Counted from the first letter of the stretch, positions 1 through 8,945 are shown. The stretch is 64,000 bases of DNA from Chitinophaga filiformis (GCF_900102545.1 NZ_FNBN01000004.1:248001-312000); one strand, 5' to 3'. The notes: generated by a model from the sequence alone, not told the origin. Program-made: numbers and translations.

Positions 1-102
1 TTGTGCAAAAGTAAATAATGTGCTGTTTACATGCTTTTTTTTCAGGATTTATGGAATCGGGTGGATGCGCTGCATCTTATTAGCAGACTAAAAACTTGTG
101 CT

Positions 103-2070
103 ATGCGAAAATATCTCTTTCTGCTGCTGACTGGACTTATCATCCTCGGTATATCTACTCCCGATTGGGCGCAATCCCAACATAAAATAGAAGGGACTGT
201 TACCGCTTACAATACTAAAACGCCACTGGCAGGCGCCATTGTCCAACTGGCTGTCCCTGCTACCAAACAGGTAAAGATTACTACCGATAAAAAAGGTCAG
301 TTCAGTCTTTCCTTTGACGGAAGGCAGGCTACTCTCTATATCTCGCTGACTGGTTACAAAACAGATACGCTGCTTGTTTCGGCTGATCAAAAAGCTAAAC
401 TCAATATCCGGTTAAAGCCAGTTCCCGCCACCGCGGATGATATTAAGCTTAAAAACATTAAACAGCGGCTGGTCATGGAAGAACGGGAAAAAGCAGATGC
501 ACCGGCGCCCGCAATCAATGAAGTAGTGGTAACAGGCTATGCGTCGAAAAAGGACGTGAGAAGAATCAGTGGTGTCAATTCTCCCGCTATTTATGGCTCA
601 AGAGTAATGAATTATACTCCCTCTGCGGGCACCAATGATTATCAGACGGAAGATTACAGCCCAATCAACGAGAATATCTTTCATGCAGTTACAGATCAAC
701 CGCTTAGCACTTTCTCTATAGATGTGGATCGCGCGTCCTATTCCAATATCAGGCGTTTCCTGAACAACGGCGATATGCCTCCTGCTGATGCAGTGAGAGT
801 GGAAGAGATGATCAATTATTTCGATTATAAATACGCTAATCCAACCACCGATGCACCTGTGGCCATCCATACCGATATGGCTGTTTGTCCCTGGAATACA
901 ACACACCAGCTGGTGCGTATCGCCCTGAAAGGTAAGGATGTAGCTAAAGAGAACCTCCCTCCTTCCAACCTGGTATTCCTGATCGATGTTTCCGGCTCTA
1001 TGTCTGGCCCACAGCGCTTACCGTTGGTAAAACAGGCATTCAGGGCACTGACAGCGCAGTTAAGGTCTGTCGATAAAGTAGCAATTGTGGTATATGCCGG
1101 CGCTGCGGGACTGGTACTGCCTTCCACTTCCGGCGAAAATAAAACGGCTATTCTGGATGCGCTCGATAAACTGGAAGCCGGTGGTTCTACTGCCGGCGGC
1201 GAAGGTATCCGTCTGGCCTATAAAACAGCTGCAGAAAACCTGTTACAGAATGGGAATAACCGCGTGATCATCGCTACCGATGGAGACTTCAACGTAGGCC
1301 CTTCCAGTGATGGAGAACTGCAACGCATTATCGAGCAGGAACGTGAGAAAGGCATCTTTCTTTCTGTATTAGGTTTTGGAATGGGTAACTATAAAGACAA
1401 TAAACTGGAAATACTGGCGGATAAGGGAAATGGCAACTATGCTTACATCGATAACTTCGAAGAGGCACGTCGTACATTCGTTACCGAATTTGGCGGTACA
1501 CTGTTTACCATTGCAAAAGATGTGAAGCTGCAGATAGAATTCAATCCTAAGTATGTACAGTCGTACAGGCTGGTGGGTTATGAAAACAGGATGCTGCAGA
1601 ATGAGGATTTTAACAACGATAAGAAAGACGCCGGAGATATGGGAGCAGGACATACTGTGACTGCCCTTTACGAGATTGTTCCTACAGGTAAAGGAACCGG
1701 GCAGCCGCTGGCGGTAGATCCACTGAAATACCAGCTGGCTAAACAACCTGCCGGAAACAGCTCAGAAGTACTCACTGTCAAACTGCGCTACAAAGAGCCG
1801 AAGGCCAACACCAGTCAGCTGATCACACAGGTATTACACTGGAAACAGCAGGATATAACTGCGGCGCCTGAGGATTTCCGTATGGCCACTGCTGTTGCAG
1901 ACTTCGGACTGCTGTTGCGCAATTCCGAACATAAGGGAAATGCTTCCTGGGATCAGGTGCTGAAACTGGCTGGAAATGCCCGTGGTACGGACGAAGAAGG
2001 GTATCGCGCAGAATTCATTCAATTGGTAAAAAAAGCTCAGTTAATCAGTAACAATCATGGTACAAAATAG
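103..2070 (+). CDS. Secreted VWA (YfbK-type) protein with CarboxypepD-reg-like domain
   Basis: Predicted exported protein of 655 aa. The start at 103 is chosen because it opens a clear signal peptide (MRKYLFLLLTGLIILG, likely cut near WAQS); the frame continues upstream but without a signal. Residues about 27-106 form a carboxypeptidase-regulatory-like beta domain of the kind that begins TonB receptors. Residues 140-157 read EVVVTGYASKKDVRRISG, which resembles the start of a SusC-type plug, but no plug or barrel follows. Residues about 186-250 match the YfbK N-terminal VWA-associated region (STFSIDVDRASYSNIRRF). A VWA domain follows with an intact MIDAS metal site (D295, S297, S299 in IDVSGSMSG). 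The remainder resembles the YfbK C-terminal region. It probably binds metal-dependent ligands in the envelope; its partner is unknown. It stands alone and is followed by a strong terminator. Confidence 0.85.
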   Translation: MRKYLFLLLTGLIILGISTPDWAQSQHKIEGTVTAYNTKTPLAGAIVQLAVPATKQVKITTDKKGQFSLSFDGRQATLYISLTGYKTDTLLVSADQKAKLNIRLKPVPATADDIKLKNIKQRLVMEEREKADAPAPAINEVVVTGYASKKDVRRISGVNSPAIYGSRVMNYTPSAGTNDYQTEDYSPINENIFHAVTDQPLSTFSIDVDRASYSNIRRFLNNGDMPPADAVRVEEMINYFDYKYANPTTDAPVAIHTDMAVCPWNTTHQLVRIALKGKDVAKENLPPSNLVFLIDVSGSMSGPQRLPLVKQAFRALTAQLRSVDKVAIVVYAGAAGLVLPSTSGENKTAILDALDKLEAGGSTAGGEGIRLAYKTAAENLLQNGNNRVIIATDGDFNVGPSSDGELQRIIEQEREKGIFLSVLGFGMGNYKDNKLEILADKGNGNYAYIDNFEEARRTFVTEFGGTLFTIAKDVKLQIEFNPKYVQSYRLVGYENRMLQNEDFNNDKKDAGDMGAGHTVTALYEIVPTGKGTGQPLAVDPLKYQLAKQPAGNSSEVLTVKLRYKEPKANTSQLITQVLHWKQQDITAAPEDFRMATAVADFGLLLRNSEHKGNASWDQVLKLAGNARGTDEEGYRAEFIQLVKKAQLISNNHGTK

Positions 2071-2106
2071 TTCTCTATAACCGGTCTTAATTCATTGTTT
2101 GTGTCA

Positions 2107-2142
2107 GACCGGTCATGGGCATAGGCCCGTGACCGGTCTTTT
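2107..2142 (+). terminator. Rho-independent terminator after the VWA gene
   Basis: Perfect 9-bp stem GACCGGTCA / TGACCGGTC, extended inward by TGGGC pairing GCCCG, with a short loop and then TTTTC. It lies 37 nt past the stop codon. Confidence 0.85.
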
Positions 2143-2199
2143 CGTTACTTTATTGTTATTTACATTTCCAGGCTCTGAAAATTTTGGTATTTTGCATAC

Positions 2200-2853
2200 A
2201 TGATAGTGAATCTAAGTAGCACCAATTCGTTAGTGGGTAACTGGTTAAGTGAGATCAGAAGCGTAGAAGTGCAGACAGACAGGATGCGCTTCCGGCGCAA
2301 TATGGAAAGACTCGGAGAAATAGCCGCTTACGAGATCAGTAAAACGTTAGAATACGAAGAGAAGGAGGTCCAGACGCCTCTGGGTATCGCCAATTGCCGG
2401 GTGTTGAAAGATCAACCCGTTCTGGCTACCATCCTGAGAGCTGGCTTAGCCCTCCATCAGGGCCTGCTTCACTACTTTGATAAAGCTGATCATGCCTTTA
2501 TTTCTGCTTACCGGAAGCATAAACACGACGGAACCTTCGATATCAGCCTGGAATACGTGTCCAGTCCCTCCATTGACGGCCAGGTAGTTATACTATCAGA
2601 CCCCATGCTGGCAACGGGCGCGTCCCTGGTGAAAACCATCGAACACCTGCAAAGTTTGGGTAAACCCAAACACATTCACCTCGTAGTAGCTATCGCCTGT
2701 ACCGTAGGAATAGAGTATGTTCAGAGACATGCCGACAGTAACCTGAGCATTTGGGCCGGAGATATTGACGATGAACTGACAGCCAAAGGATACATTGTAC
2801 CAGGGCTTGGAGATGCCGGAGATCTCGCATTTGGAAACAAACTACAGCAGTAA
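2200..2853 (+). CDS. upp: Uracil phosphoribosyltransferase
   Basis: Cytoplasmic pyrimidine-salvage enzyme that makes UMP from uracil and PRPP. The 217-aa length is normal for the family. The PRPP-binding loop is at residues about 129-142 (VVILSDPMLATGAS), R80 lies in the ILRAGL motif, and the C-terminal uracil-binding segment GLGDAGDLAFGN is intact. The ATG at 2200 is well placed. No pyrimidine gene flanks it. A PorP-like gene follows after a 204-nt gap containing its own putative promoter, so upp is probably monocistronic. Confidence 0.95.
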   Translation: MIVNLSSTNSLVGNWLSEIRSVEVQTDRMRFRRNMERLGEIAAYEISKTLEYEEKEVQTPLGIANCRVLKDQPVLATILRAGLALHQGLLHYFDKADHAFISAYRKHKHDGTFDISLEYVSSPSIDGQVVILSDPMLATGASLVKTIEHLQSLGKPKHIHLVVAIACTVGIEYVQRHADSNLSIWAGDIDDELTAKGYIVPGLGDAGDLAFGNKLQQ

Positions 2854-2984
2854 GAGCCAGGGATATTAACAGATAGGATCGTCTTTAGAGAATTTGAGTA
2901 GTCAACCAAAGAAAAACCATTTCGTTTAGTCATTCATTCATAACACTTTAGGGAGTTCTCATCAGCAATGTTATATATTTTTAA

Positions 2985-3015
2985 TTTGAAATATGAGCAG
3001 CATTGTGTACCTTCA
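2985..3015 (+). promoter_or_regulatory. Putative Bacteroidota-type promoter for the PorP/SprF gene
   Basis: A TTTG -33-like element at 2985-2988, a 19-nt spacer, and TACCTTCA at 3008-3015, which resembles the TAnnTTTG -7 consensus with two mismatches at its end. The predicted leader to the ATG at 3058 is about 35-40 nt. Confidence 0.4.
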
Positions 3016-3057
3016 CATGGAACCATGAGAAAACCCTATACTATTAAGTATTGTTTT

Positions 3058-4074
3058 ATGAAAAAAGTGTTGCTGTTTTTCACGATTGCCCTTTATCTGA
3101 TGAACCCGGCCAGGGCGCAAGACCCGCATTTTTCGCAGTTCTTCGCCTCCCCACTCACACTTAATCCGGCATTTACAGGCCTGTTTTCAGGCGACTTTCG
3201 TGTTTCAGGGAACTATCGTTCACAGTGGAGAAGTATCTCGACTCCCTTTACCACCGGTACTGCAGCAGTAGACTTCGGCATTCTGAAGAATGTACTGTCT
3301 TACACTGATATCTGGGGTGTAGGGGTAATGGCTATGTACGACAGGACCGGCGGTGGTGCACTGACGTCTACCTATCTCAGCTTTAGTACAGCTTACCATA
3401 AAGGTCTGGATCCGGAAGGTAACCACACCCTGGCAGTGGGCTTGCAGGCTACTTACGTACAAAAAAGACTCGATCAGACGAAACTGGTATTTGAGAACCA
3501 GATAGATAATAACGGTTACAACCCTGCCATCCCAAGTGGTGAGACCTTTGTAAACCCGACTATCACCTATCTCGATCCTAATATCGGTATCCTCTATAAC
3601 GGTCTGGTGGGTGAATCATCCAATATCTACATGGGTGTTTCGTACTACCACATCACGCAGCCTACAGAAACATTCATGGCGCAGAACAATAATCGCCTGA
3701 CTGCCCGCTGGACAGCTCACGGTGGTGGTTCCGTACCGGTAAATGGTAGTAACCGCATCCACTTCAGCGCCCTCTATATGAAACAAAGTACTGCTACCGA
3801 ATTCTCTTTCGGCGGTGCTTACGGTTTCAACCTCAACGGCGACGACGAAAACCCGACTACCTTCTATCTGGGTAGCTGGTACCGTCTGAAAGATGCGATC
3901 AACCCATATATAGGTCTGGAGATCAACGGTTTCACCATCGGCGCATCTTACGATACAAACGTATCTACGCTGAAACCGGCATCTAACTATCGTGGTGGTA
4001 TGGAGCTCTCTATCATCTACATACACCGACGCAATGAAGGAAGCAAGTACAGAACTTTGTGTCCAAGGTTCTGA
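3058..4074 (+). CDS. PorP/SprF family type IX secretion outer-membrane protein
   Basis: 338-aa predicted outer-membrane beta-barrel. The start at 3058 gives a signal peptide (MKKVLLFFTIALYLMNPARAQ) directly followed by DPHFSQFFASPLTLNPAFTG, the N-terminal signature of the PorP/SprF family. Alternating aromatic and glycine strands continue to the C-terminus. Family members are partners of type IX secretion or of specific gliding adhesins. It is not next to porK/L/M/N here. Bacteroidota often carry many paralogues, each linked to a large adhesin, and no adhesin lies beside this one. A specific symbol is not justified. Confidence 0.9.
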   Translation: MKKVLLFFTIALYLMNPARAQDPHFSQFFASPLTLNPAFTGLFSGDFRVSGNYRSQWRSISTPFTTGTAAVDFGILKNVLSYTDIWGVGVMAMYDRTGGGALTSTYLSFSTAYHKGLDPEGNHTLAVGLQATYVQKRLDQTKLVFENQIDNNGYNPAIPSGETFVNPTITYLDPNIGILYNGLVGESSNIYMGVSYYHITQPTETFMAQNNNRLTARWTAHGGGSVPVNGSNRIHFSALYMKQSTATEFSFGGAYGFNLNGDDENPTTFYLGSWYRLKDAINPYIGLEINGFTIGASYDTNVSTLKPASNYRGGMELSIIYIHRRNEGSKYRTLCPRF

Positions 4075-4097
4075 TCTGATAAATCATTTCAAAAGAG

Positions 4098-4128
4098 CCT
4101 GCCAGTTGCATAAGCTGGCAGGTTTTTT
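4098..4128 (+). terminator. Rho-independent terminator after the PorP/SprF gene
   Basis: Perfect 8-bp stem CCTGCCAG / CTGGCAGG (4098-4105 and 4115-4122) with a 9-nt loop, followed by TTTTTT. Confidence 0.9.
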
Positions 4129-4228
4129 ATTGCCGCCCTATATTTTTTACCATTGTTCCACTGATTTTTAGTTACTTACAACCGGATCAATGCTTATAGC
4201 GATAACTAAACACTAAAATTCCAGGATT

Positions 4229-5008
4229 TTGTTTTCATTCAGAGAAGTGCTCGCCGCTATTCAGGCCTACGGGAAGGCACATCAGTTTATTATGCAGCAC
4301 AAGTTATGGAAGTGGATACTCGTACCCGGTATCCTGTACTGCATATTGTTCATGACGGGTAGTTATTTCGTTTGGGGATATTCGGGGGATTTTGTCGAAT
4401 ACCTTTTCAACCTGTTGCCATTAAAGATATGGATCCAGGATCTGGAAAGCAGCTGGGTCAGCTTCTTCTTTATCCTGCTGGCATTTTCCATCAGGATTAT
4501 GATCCTCTTGCTATATTTTTCCTACTATAAATACCTTTTCCTCATCCTGGGATCTCCCCTGTTTGCCTATCTCTCAGAGAAAACAGAGGCCATCCTGGAG
4601 CGACGGGAATTCCCTTTCAGTATGCAACAGTTCCTCAAGGACATGGTCAGAGGCGTGTCAATTTCACTGCGTAATATGCTGTATCAGACCATTGCTGTCA
4701 TATTGCTGATCGTATTGTCGTTTATACCCGTAGTTGGCTGGATCACACCACTGTTTGCCTTCTTTATAGAATGCTATTTCTATGGTTTCTCCATGGTCGA
4801 TTACAGTTGCGAGCGACATCAGATGAGTACCAGGCAGAGTATCAGGTTTATCAAGGAACACCGGGGCATCGCGCTGGGTAATGGCATTGTATTTTATATC
4901 CTGATGTTCATTCCGGTGCTGGGATGGGTAATGGCGCCTTCCTATGCAGTAATAGCGGCTACTATTCATTTATCAGACAAAAGATTATTGCATGGTGCAA
5001 CCTGGTAA
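4229..5008 (+). CDS. EI24 domain-containing membrane protein
   Basis: 259-aa multi-pass inner-membrane protein of the EI24/CysZ-like family. Hydrophobic segments lie at about 30-50, 75-115, 150-180 and 220-250. The central hairpin ending in PLFAYLSEKTE is typical of the family. The start is a TTG at 4229 with AGGA just upstream. The next ATG (residue 22) would remove the conserved FREVLAAIQAYGKAHQFI segment, so the TTG is preferred, with some uncertainty. Its last 17 nt overlap the start of the methyltransferase gene, so the two are probably co-translated. The transported substrate, if any, is not known for this branch of the family. Confidence 0.8.
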   Translation: MFSFREVLAAIQAYGKAHQFIMQHKLWKWILVPGILYCILFMTGSYFVWGYSGDFVEYLFNLLPLKIWIQDLESSWVSFFFILLAFSIRIMILLLYFSYYKYLFLILGSPLFAYLSEKTEAILERREFPFSMQQFLKDMVRGVSISLRNMLYQTIAVILLIVLSFIPVVGWITPLFAFFIECYFYGFSMVDYSCERHQMSTRQSIRFIKEHRGIALGNGIVFYILMFIPVLGWVMAPSYAVIAATIHLSDKRLLHGATW

Positions 5009-5699
5009 AGTATACCTGATCCCTACTGTACTCAGCCCGGATACCCTCCATACTATTCCGGCTTACGTTACACCTGTGGTACAACAGATCAGTGTATTCT
5101 TTGTGGAGAATGAACGTACCGCCAGACGGTACCTGAAAGCGCTGGATAAAAGTATCAACATAGATGCCCTGCAGTTACTGCTGATGCATGAAAATCATCC
5201 ACCAGATACTGCATTGGCCAAACAGATATTACTCTCAGGAAAGGATATTGGGGTGATCAGTGAAGCAGGCTGTCCGGCTATCGCCGATCCGGGGCACCTG
5301 GTAGTGCAGGTGGCTCACGCTATTAATGCACAGGTCATTCCTATGGTTGGCCCAAATTCTATGCTGCTGGCTCTGATGGCCTCAGGCATGAACGGACAGA
5401 ACTTCCAGTTCGTTGGCTACCTGCCGGTAAAACCATCGGAAAGAATAAAGGCTATACGCGACCTGGAAATGCAATCACAGAAAAAACAACAAACCCAGCT
5501 TTTCATTGAAACCCCTTACCGTAATAATCAGCTGTTGAAAGATATACTGGATAACTGTAAAGATACTACGCAGATATGTGTAGCTGCAGACATTACCGGA
5601 CCTGAGGAGTTTATCCATACAAAGTCTGTGAAGGCATGGAAGCAACAACTGCCGGAGCTGCATAAGAAACCGGCTATATTTTTACTGCTGGCGCAATAA
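4992..5699 (+). CDS. RsmI-like SAM-dependent methyltransferase (tetrapyrrole methylase fold)
   Basis: 235-aa protein of the RsmI family, whose characterised member 2'-O-methylates C1402 of 16S rRNA. The diagnostic block DIGVISEAGCPAIADPG is at residues about 85-103, followed by the second fold motif PMVGPNSMLLALMASG. It is shorter than classical RsmI (about 280 aa) and lacks the usual strongly conserved N-terminal opening, so it may be a paralogue with another rRNA target. The ATG at 4992 lies inside the end of the EI24 gene (17-nt overlap). A terminator follows immediately. Confidence 0.85.
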   Translation: MVQPGKVYLIPTVLSPDTLHTIPAYVTPVVQQISVFFVENERTARRYLKALDKSINIDALQLLLMHENHPPDTALAKQILLSGKDIGVISEAGCPAIADPGHLVVQVAHAINAQVIPMVGPNSMLLALMASGMNGQNFQFVGYLPVKPSERIKAIRDLEMQSQKKQQTQLFIETPYRNNQLLKDILDNCKDTTQICVAADITGPEEFIHTKSVKAWKQQLPELHKKPAIFLLLAQ

Positions 5700-5704
5700 A
5701 AGAG

Positions 5705-5738
5705 AACAGGGATAACATTATGCTATCCCTGTTTTTTT
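5705..5738. terminator. Terminator between convergent genes
   Basis: Perfect 10-bp stem AACAGGGATA / TATCCCTGTT (5705-5714 and 5724-5733), then a T-run on the plus strand. The T-run on the minus strand is weaker (CTCTTTT). It mainly serves the methyltransferase gene and possibly also the minus-strand gene ending at 5740. Confidence 0.85.
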
Positions 5739-5739
5739 A

Positions 5740-6117
5740 TTAATACGCTACGTCTTTCACTGTAATCACGCTATCCACAATGAAGTTGCTCATCCCGCGC
5801 CAGGGAAGTGCCCCCAGATACTCCTTATAGTGCAGTTCCACGAACTTTCCACTGCAGGTCATAAGGCGATCCGCAATCCGTTTATCTGTCACAGAGAACT
5901 GAAATTCATTTGACTGCAACGCTCCTGGCTGTTTAGAGCGGTAACCGCTCTGAATAAGACGGCCTTCAAATGTCTTGAAGGCATATCCCTTCTCCACGAA
6001 AAGATTCAGCTCTCCGGCTTTCACCCCGCGACCAAACACGAAATAGAATCTATACATGAAAATAAGGATCAACACCACCAGTACGCCACCCACCACCATA
6101 AAAAGGAATCTGCGCAT
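5740..6117 (-). CDS. Small single-pass membrane protein, function unknown
   Basis: 125 aa with one N-terminal membrane segment (residues about 4-25, FLFMVVGGVLVVLILIFMY). A soluble domain contains GRGVKAGELNLFVEKGYAFKT and EGRLIQSG. I recognise this as a small family common in Bacteroidota with the motif GxxxGxL...KGxxFKTxEGxL. Relatives are sometimes labelled as a sugar-phosphate dehydrogenase, which the length and sequence do not support. It lies 25 nt downstream of the M28 peptidase on the same strand, so co-transcription is likely. Confidence 0.7.
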   Translation of the reverse strand: MRRFLFMVVGGVLVVLILIFMYRFYFVFGRGVKAGELNLFVEKGYAFKTFEGRLIQSGYRSKQPGALQSNEFQFSVTDKRIADRLMTCSGKFVELHYKEYLGALPWRGMSNFIVDSVITVKDVAY

Positions 6118-6142
6118 ATTGTTTATTTGATACAGGTAAGGA

Positions 6143-7525
6143 TTAAAGTCCGTATTTATCGATCAGGTAGATCAACCCTGCCATACTGAAAGCGCCCAGT
6201 TCCAGCTCTCTCTTGTTCACCGCTTCGAAGGTATCATTGGCAGCATGATGCAGATCAAAATAACGCTGTGAGTCGGGCATTAGTTCACCCATCGGAGTGC
6301 CCAGGGCCTCGTAGAGTTCACCTACGTCCACGCCTCCGCCTGCGGATGTAAAGTCATATACATCATAAGGGCGGAATAGAGGGGCCCAGGAGATGATTTT
6401 AGCCTGTTTCTCTGCCGGCATTGTGAATGAAAAACCACGTGGCGTAAAACCGCCTGCGTCGCTTTCCAATGCGAAGATATGATGCTCTCCCTTTGCTTTT
6501 GCCTCTGCTGCATATTTCTGACCACCACGGGTACCATTCTCTTCATTGGCAAACAGTACGATGCGGATAGTGCGTTTAGGTTTAATTCCCAGGGCCTTGA
6601 AAGCTCTCAACAGCTCTACTGACTGTACACAACCGGTACCATCATCATGCGCACCCTGGTTTACATCCCAGGAATCCAGGTGGCCACCTACAGTGATGAT
6701 CTGGTCAGGGAATTCGCTACCACGGATCTCGCCGATTACGTTATGTCCTGTGGTATCAGGCAGCATTTTACAATTAGTTTTCAGGTAGAGTTTCATATCA
6801 GACTCTCCTTTCAACCTGTTGCTTAGCAGCTCAGCATCTTCGAGGCCAATAGCCACGGCAGGAATCTTAGGGAAGGAGTCATTATAATGCATGGCGCCTG
6901 TATGCGGTAAATTGTTGGCTCCATGGGTCATAGAGCGCACCACTACAGCCAGTGCACCATATTTTGCCGCACGACTGGCGCCCTGTCCGCGGTATCTTAC
7001 TGCGTCTCCGTAAGACTCAAAAGTACGGATGAACTCAGGCTTGAAAGCATAGTTGTAAAATACGATCTTTCCTTTCACCTGGTCTTTTTTTGCTTCCAGG
7101 TCGTCGAAAGAGGACACTTCCAGCACAGGTGCGGTGATCCCTGCCGGGCCGCTGCCTACTGAGTTACCCAGTGCCAGTACATTCAGCGGGGGAATAAAGT
7201 CGCGGCGGCGGGAGATGATACGCACCTCTTCCTTAGCACCTCGTACCCAATGGGGTACCTGGCAGGCCTGCATATAAACAGTGTCTGCGCCGGCTTCTTT
7301 CAGTACCTTTTCGCCCCATTTTTCAGCTTTCACCATTTGCGGAGAACCCGCAAGGCGGCCTCCTACCTGCTGGGTAAGATCCCTCAGATTAGAATATGCC
7401 TTACTATGTGTCAGGACTTCGGTAGCCAGTTGTCTTAAAGCCAGGGAATCGCTCTCCTGGTGCTGCGCACATACCGGAATGGTCACTGCCAGCAGCGCAG
7501 GTAGCAGGTAATTTCTCATAAACAC
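6143..7525 (-). CDS. M28 family zinc aminopeptidase with PA-domain insertion
   Basis: 460-aa secreted metallopeptidase. A signal peptide (MFMRNYLLPALLAVTIPVCAQ) is followed by a pro-region, a PA-type insertion around residues 110-230 (GKIVFYNYAF, GALAVVVRSMT), then the M28 catalytic core. Visible metal and catalytic residues are the H and D in GGHLDSWDVNQGAHDDGTG, EE in FANEENGTRGG, D in LESDAGG, and H in YFDLHHAANDTFEAVN. The architecture resembles carboxypeptidase Q-like peptidases that release N-terminal or dipeptide residues outside the cytoplasm. It leads a two-gene unit with the small membrane protein at 5740-6117. Confidence 0.9.
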   Translation of the reverse strand: MFMRNYLLPALLAVTIPVCAQHQESDSLALRQLATEVLTHSKAYSNLRDLTQQVGGRLAGSPQMVKAEKWGEKVLKEAGADTVYMQACQVPHWVRGAKEEVRIISRRRDFIPPLNVLALGNSVGSGPAGITAPVLEVSSFDDLEAKKDQVKGKIVFYNYAFKPEFIRTFESYGDAVRYRGQGASRAAKYGALAVVVRSMTHGANNLPHTGAMHYNDSFPKIPAVAIGLEDAELLSNRLKGESDMKLYLKTNCKMLPDTTGHNVIGEIRGSEFPDQIITVGGHLDSWDVNQGAHDDGTGCVQSVELLRAFKALGIKPKRTIRIVLFANEENGTRGGQKYAAEAKAKGEHHIFALESDAGGFTPRGFSFTMPAEKQAKIISWAPLFRPYDVYDFTSAGGGVDVGELYEALGTPMGELMPDSQRYFDLHHAANDTFEAVNKRELELGAFSMAGLIYLIDKYGL

Positions 7526-7653
7526 GTCGATTTTGGGATTAAAACTAATTAAATAACATTGTTATTCAAATGGGTTCATCATACATAAATATTACATAGC
7601 AGGCTTAACATGCCGCTAATACCATTTACCCGGAATGTCAGGCTAAAATGTTA

Positions 7654-7661
7654 TAATTTTG
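7654..7661 (+). promoter_or_regulatory. Candidate -7 element upstream of bshA
   Basis: TAATTTTG matches TAnnTTTG and lies 106 nt upstream of the bshA ATG. No convincing -33 TTTG is seen at the expected spacing, so support is limited. Confidence 0.35.
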
Positions 7662-7686
7662 TACCCTACATTAACGTAAAAAACTG

Positions 7687-7737
7687 TGTTCTGCGTGAGG
7701 CGTTCTGCATTCTGTGCTAAACGTTCGGCACTAAGCG
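7687..7737. repeat. Short degenerate repeat tract in the bshA leader
   Basis: The tract contains three spaced copies of a TTCTG core (GTTCTGCG, GTTCTGCA, ATTCTGTG) and a GTGC...GCAC pair. It is G+C-richer than the surrounding A+T-rich spacer and lies between the candidate -7 element and the bshA start. No coding potential is seen. Its meaning is unknown. Confidence 0.3.
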
Positions 7738-7767
7738 CGTTGGCTATAAAGTTTTAAACAACAATAC

Positions 7768-8919
7768 ATGCGAATTGGAATAGTATGTTACCCAACTTAC
7801 GGGGGTAGTGGCGTACTGGCAACAGAACTGGGTAAGGCGCTGGCAGATAAAGGCCACATGGTTCATTTCATAACCTATCAGCAACCCGTGCGACTGAATG
7901 CCTTTCATGCCAACATATATTATCATGAGGTACAGGTCCCTACCTATCCTCTTTTCGACTTCCCTCCTTACGAGTCTGCTCTGAGCAGTACCATGGTGGA
8001 TGTAATACTGAATCAGCAGCTGGATCTGCTGCACGTACATTATGCTATTCCGCATGCCTCTACGGCTTATCTGGCAAAACAGATCGTGAGCAAACAAGGC
8101 AGGACGGTCCCTTTCATCACTACTCTCCACGGTACAGATATTACCCTGGTCGGTAAGGATAAGACCTATGCACCGGTGGTGACCTTCTCGATCAACGAGT
8201 CGGACGCTATTACCGCAGTATCCAATAATCTCCGGGAAGAAACATATAAATCCTTTCAGATCGAGAAAGACATTGAAGTGATCTACAACTTCGTGGATAC
8301 TGAGCGGTTTAAACGCCGGGATACGGAATTGCTGCATTTCAGGAACGCTATTGCTCCCAACGGAGAAAGGATCCTGCTGCACGTGTCCAACTTCCGTAAG
8401 GTAAAACGTGTTCCTGACGTAGTGAAGGTTTTCCAGAAGGTAAGGGAAAAAGTTCCTGTCAAGCTGCTGCTGGTCGGCGACGGTCCAGACAGACCTGCTA
8501 TCGAAGCGATGTGCCGGGACATGCATCTTTGCGGCGACATCCGCTTTGTAGGTAAACAGGAACAGTTGGAAGACGTCATGTCTATTGCTGACCTGTTCAT
8601 ACTGCCTTCCGATTATGAAAGTTTTGGTCTGGCAGCCCTGGAAGCCATGGCGGCAGAAGTACCGGTAATATCCTCCAATGCGGGTGGTTTACCGGAGGTG
8701 AACATACACGGGAAGACCGGTTACCTGAGTCCTGTTGGTGATGTAGACAGCATGGCGGATCATGCACTCAGGCTGCTGCAGGATGAAGCGCTGCTGGCAA
8801 GCATGCGGAAGGGAGCCCTGGAACAGGCGCAACGTTTCCACATCAATAATATCATCCCGCAATATGAAGCGCTGTATGAAGAAGTAATGAACAGAGCGCT
8901 GGAGTCGGTAGATAAATGA
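7768..8919 (+). CDS. bshA: N-acetyl-alpha-D-glucosaminyl L-malate synthase
   Basis: 383-aa GT4 glycosyltransferase catalysing the first step of bacillithiol synthesis (UDP-GlcNAc plus L-malate). The N-terminus MRIGIVCYPTYGGSGVLATELG is diagnostic of BshA, with the conserved YPTYGGSG loop and later FITYQQP and TTLHGTDITLVG. The C-terminal nucleotide-sugar site shows LLLVGDGPDR and the E-x7-E element in DYESFGLAALEAMAAE. bshB and bshC are not in the window, which is normal because the genes are usually scattered. It is monocistronic and ends at a terminator shared with the convergent EnvC-like gene. Confidence 0.95.
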   Translation: MRIGIVCYPTYGGSGVLATELGKALADKGHMVHFITYQQPVRLNAFHANIYYHEVQVPTYPLFDFPPYESALSSTMVDVILNQQLDLLHVHYAIPHASTAYLAKQIVSKQGRTVPFITTLHGTDITLVGKDKTYAPVVTFSINESDAITAVSNNLREETYKSFQIEKDIEVIYNFVDTERFKRRDTELLHFRNAIAPNGERILLHVSNFRKVKRVPDVVKVFQKVREKVPVKLLLVGDGPDRPAIEAMCRDMHLCGDIRFVGKQEQLEDVMSIADLFILPSDYESFGLAALEAMAAEVPVISSNAGGLPEVNIHGKTGYLSPVGDVDSMADHALRLLQDEALLASMRKGALEQAQRFHINNIIPQYEALYEEVMNRALESVDK

Positions 8920-8945
8920 TGCGCTTAGCAAGTACCTGATTTGAA

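Noticed and set aside
6..13. CAAAAGTA near the left edge, a possible minus-strand -7 element for a gene left of the window
   Set aside because: No -33 element or gene can be seen within the window, so the call is not supported.
7744..8526. Minus-strand open frame of 260 codons opposite bshA
   Set aside because: It is antisense to a gene with clear BshA motifs, and its translation has no recognisable domain.
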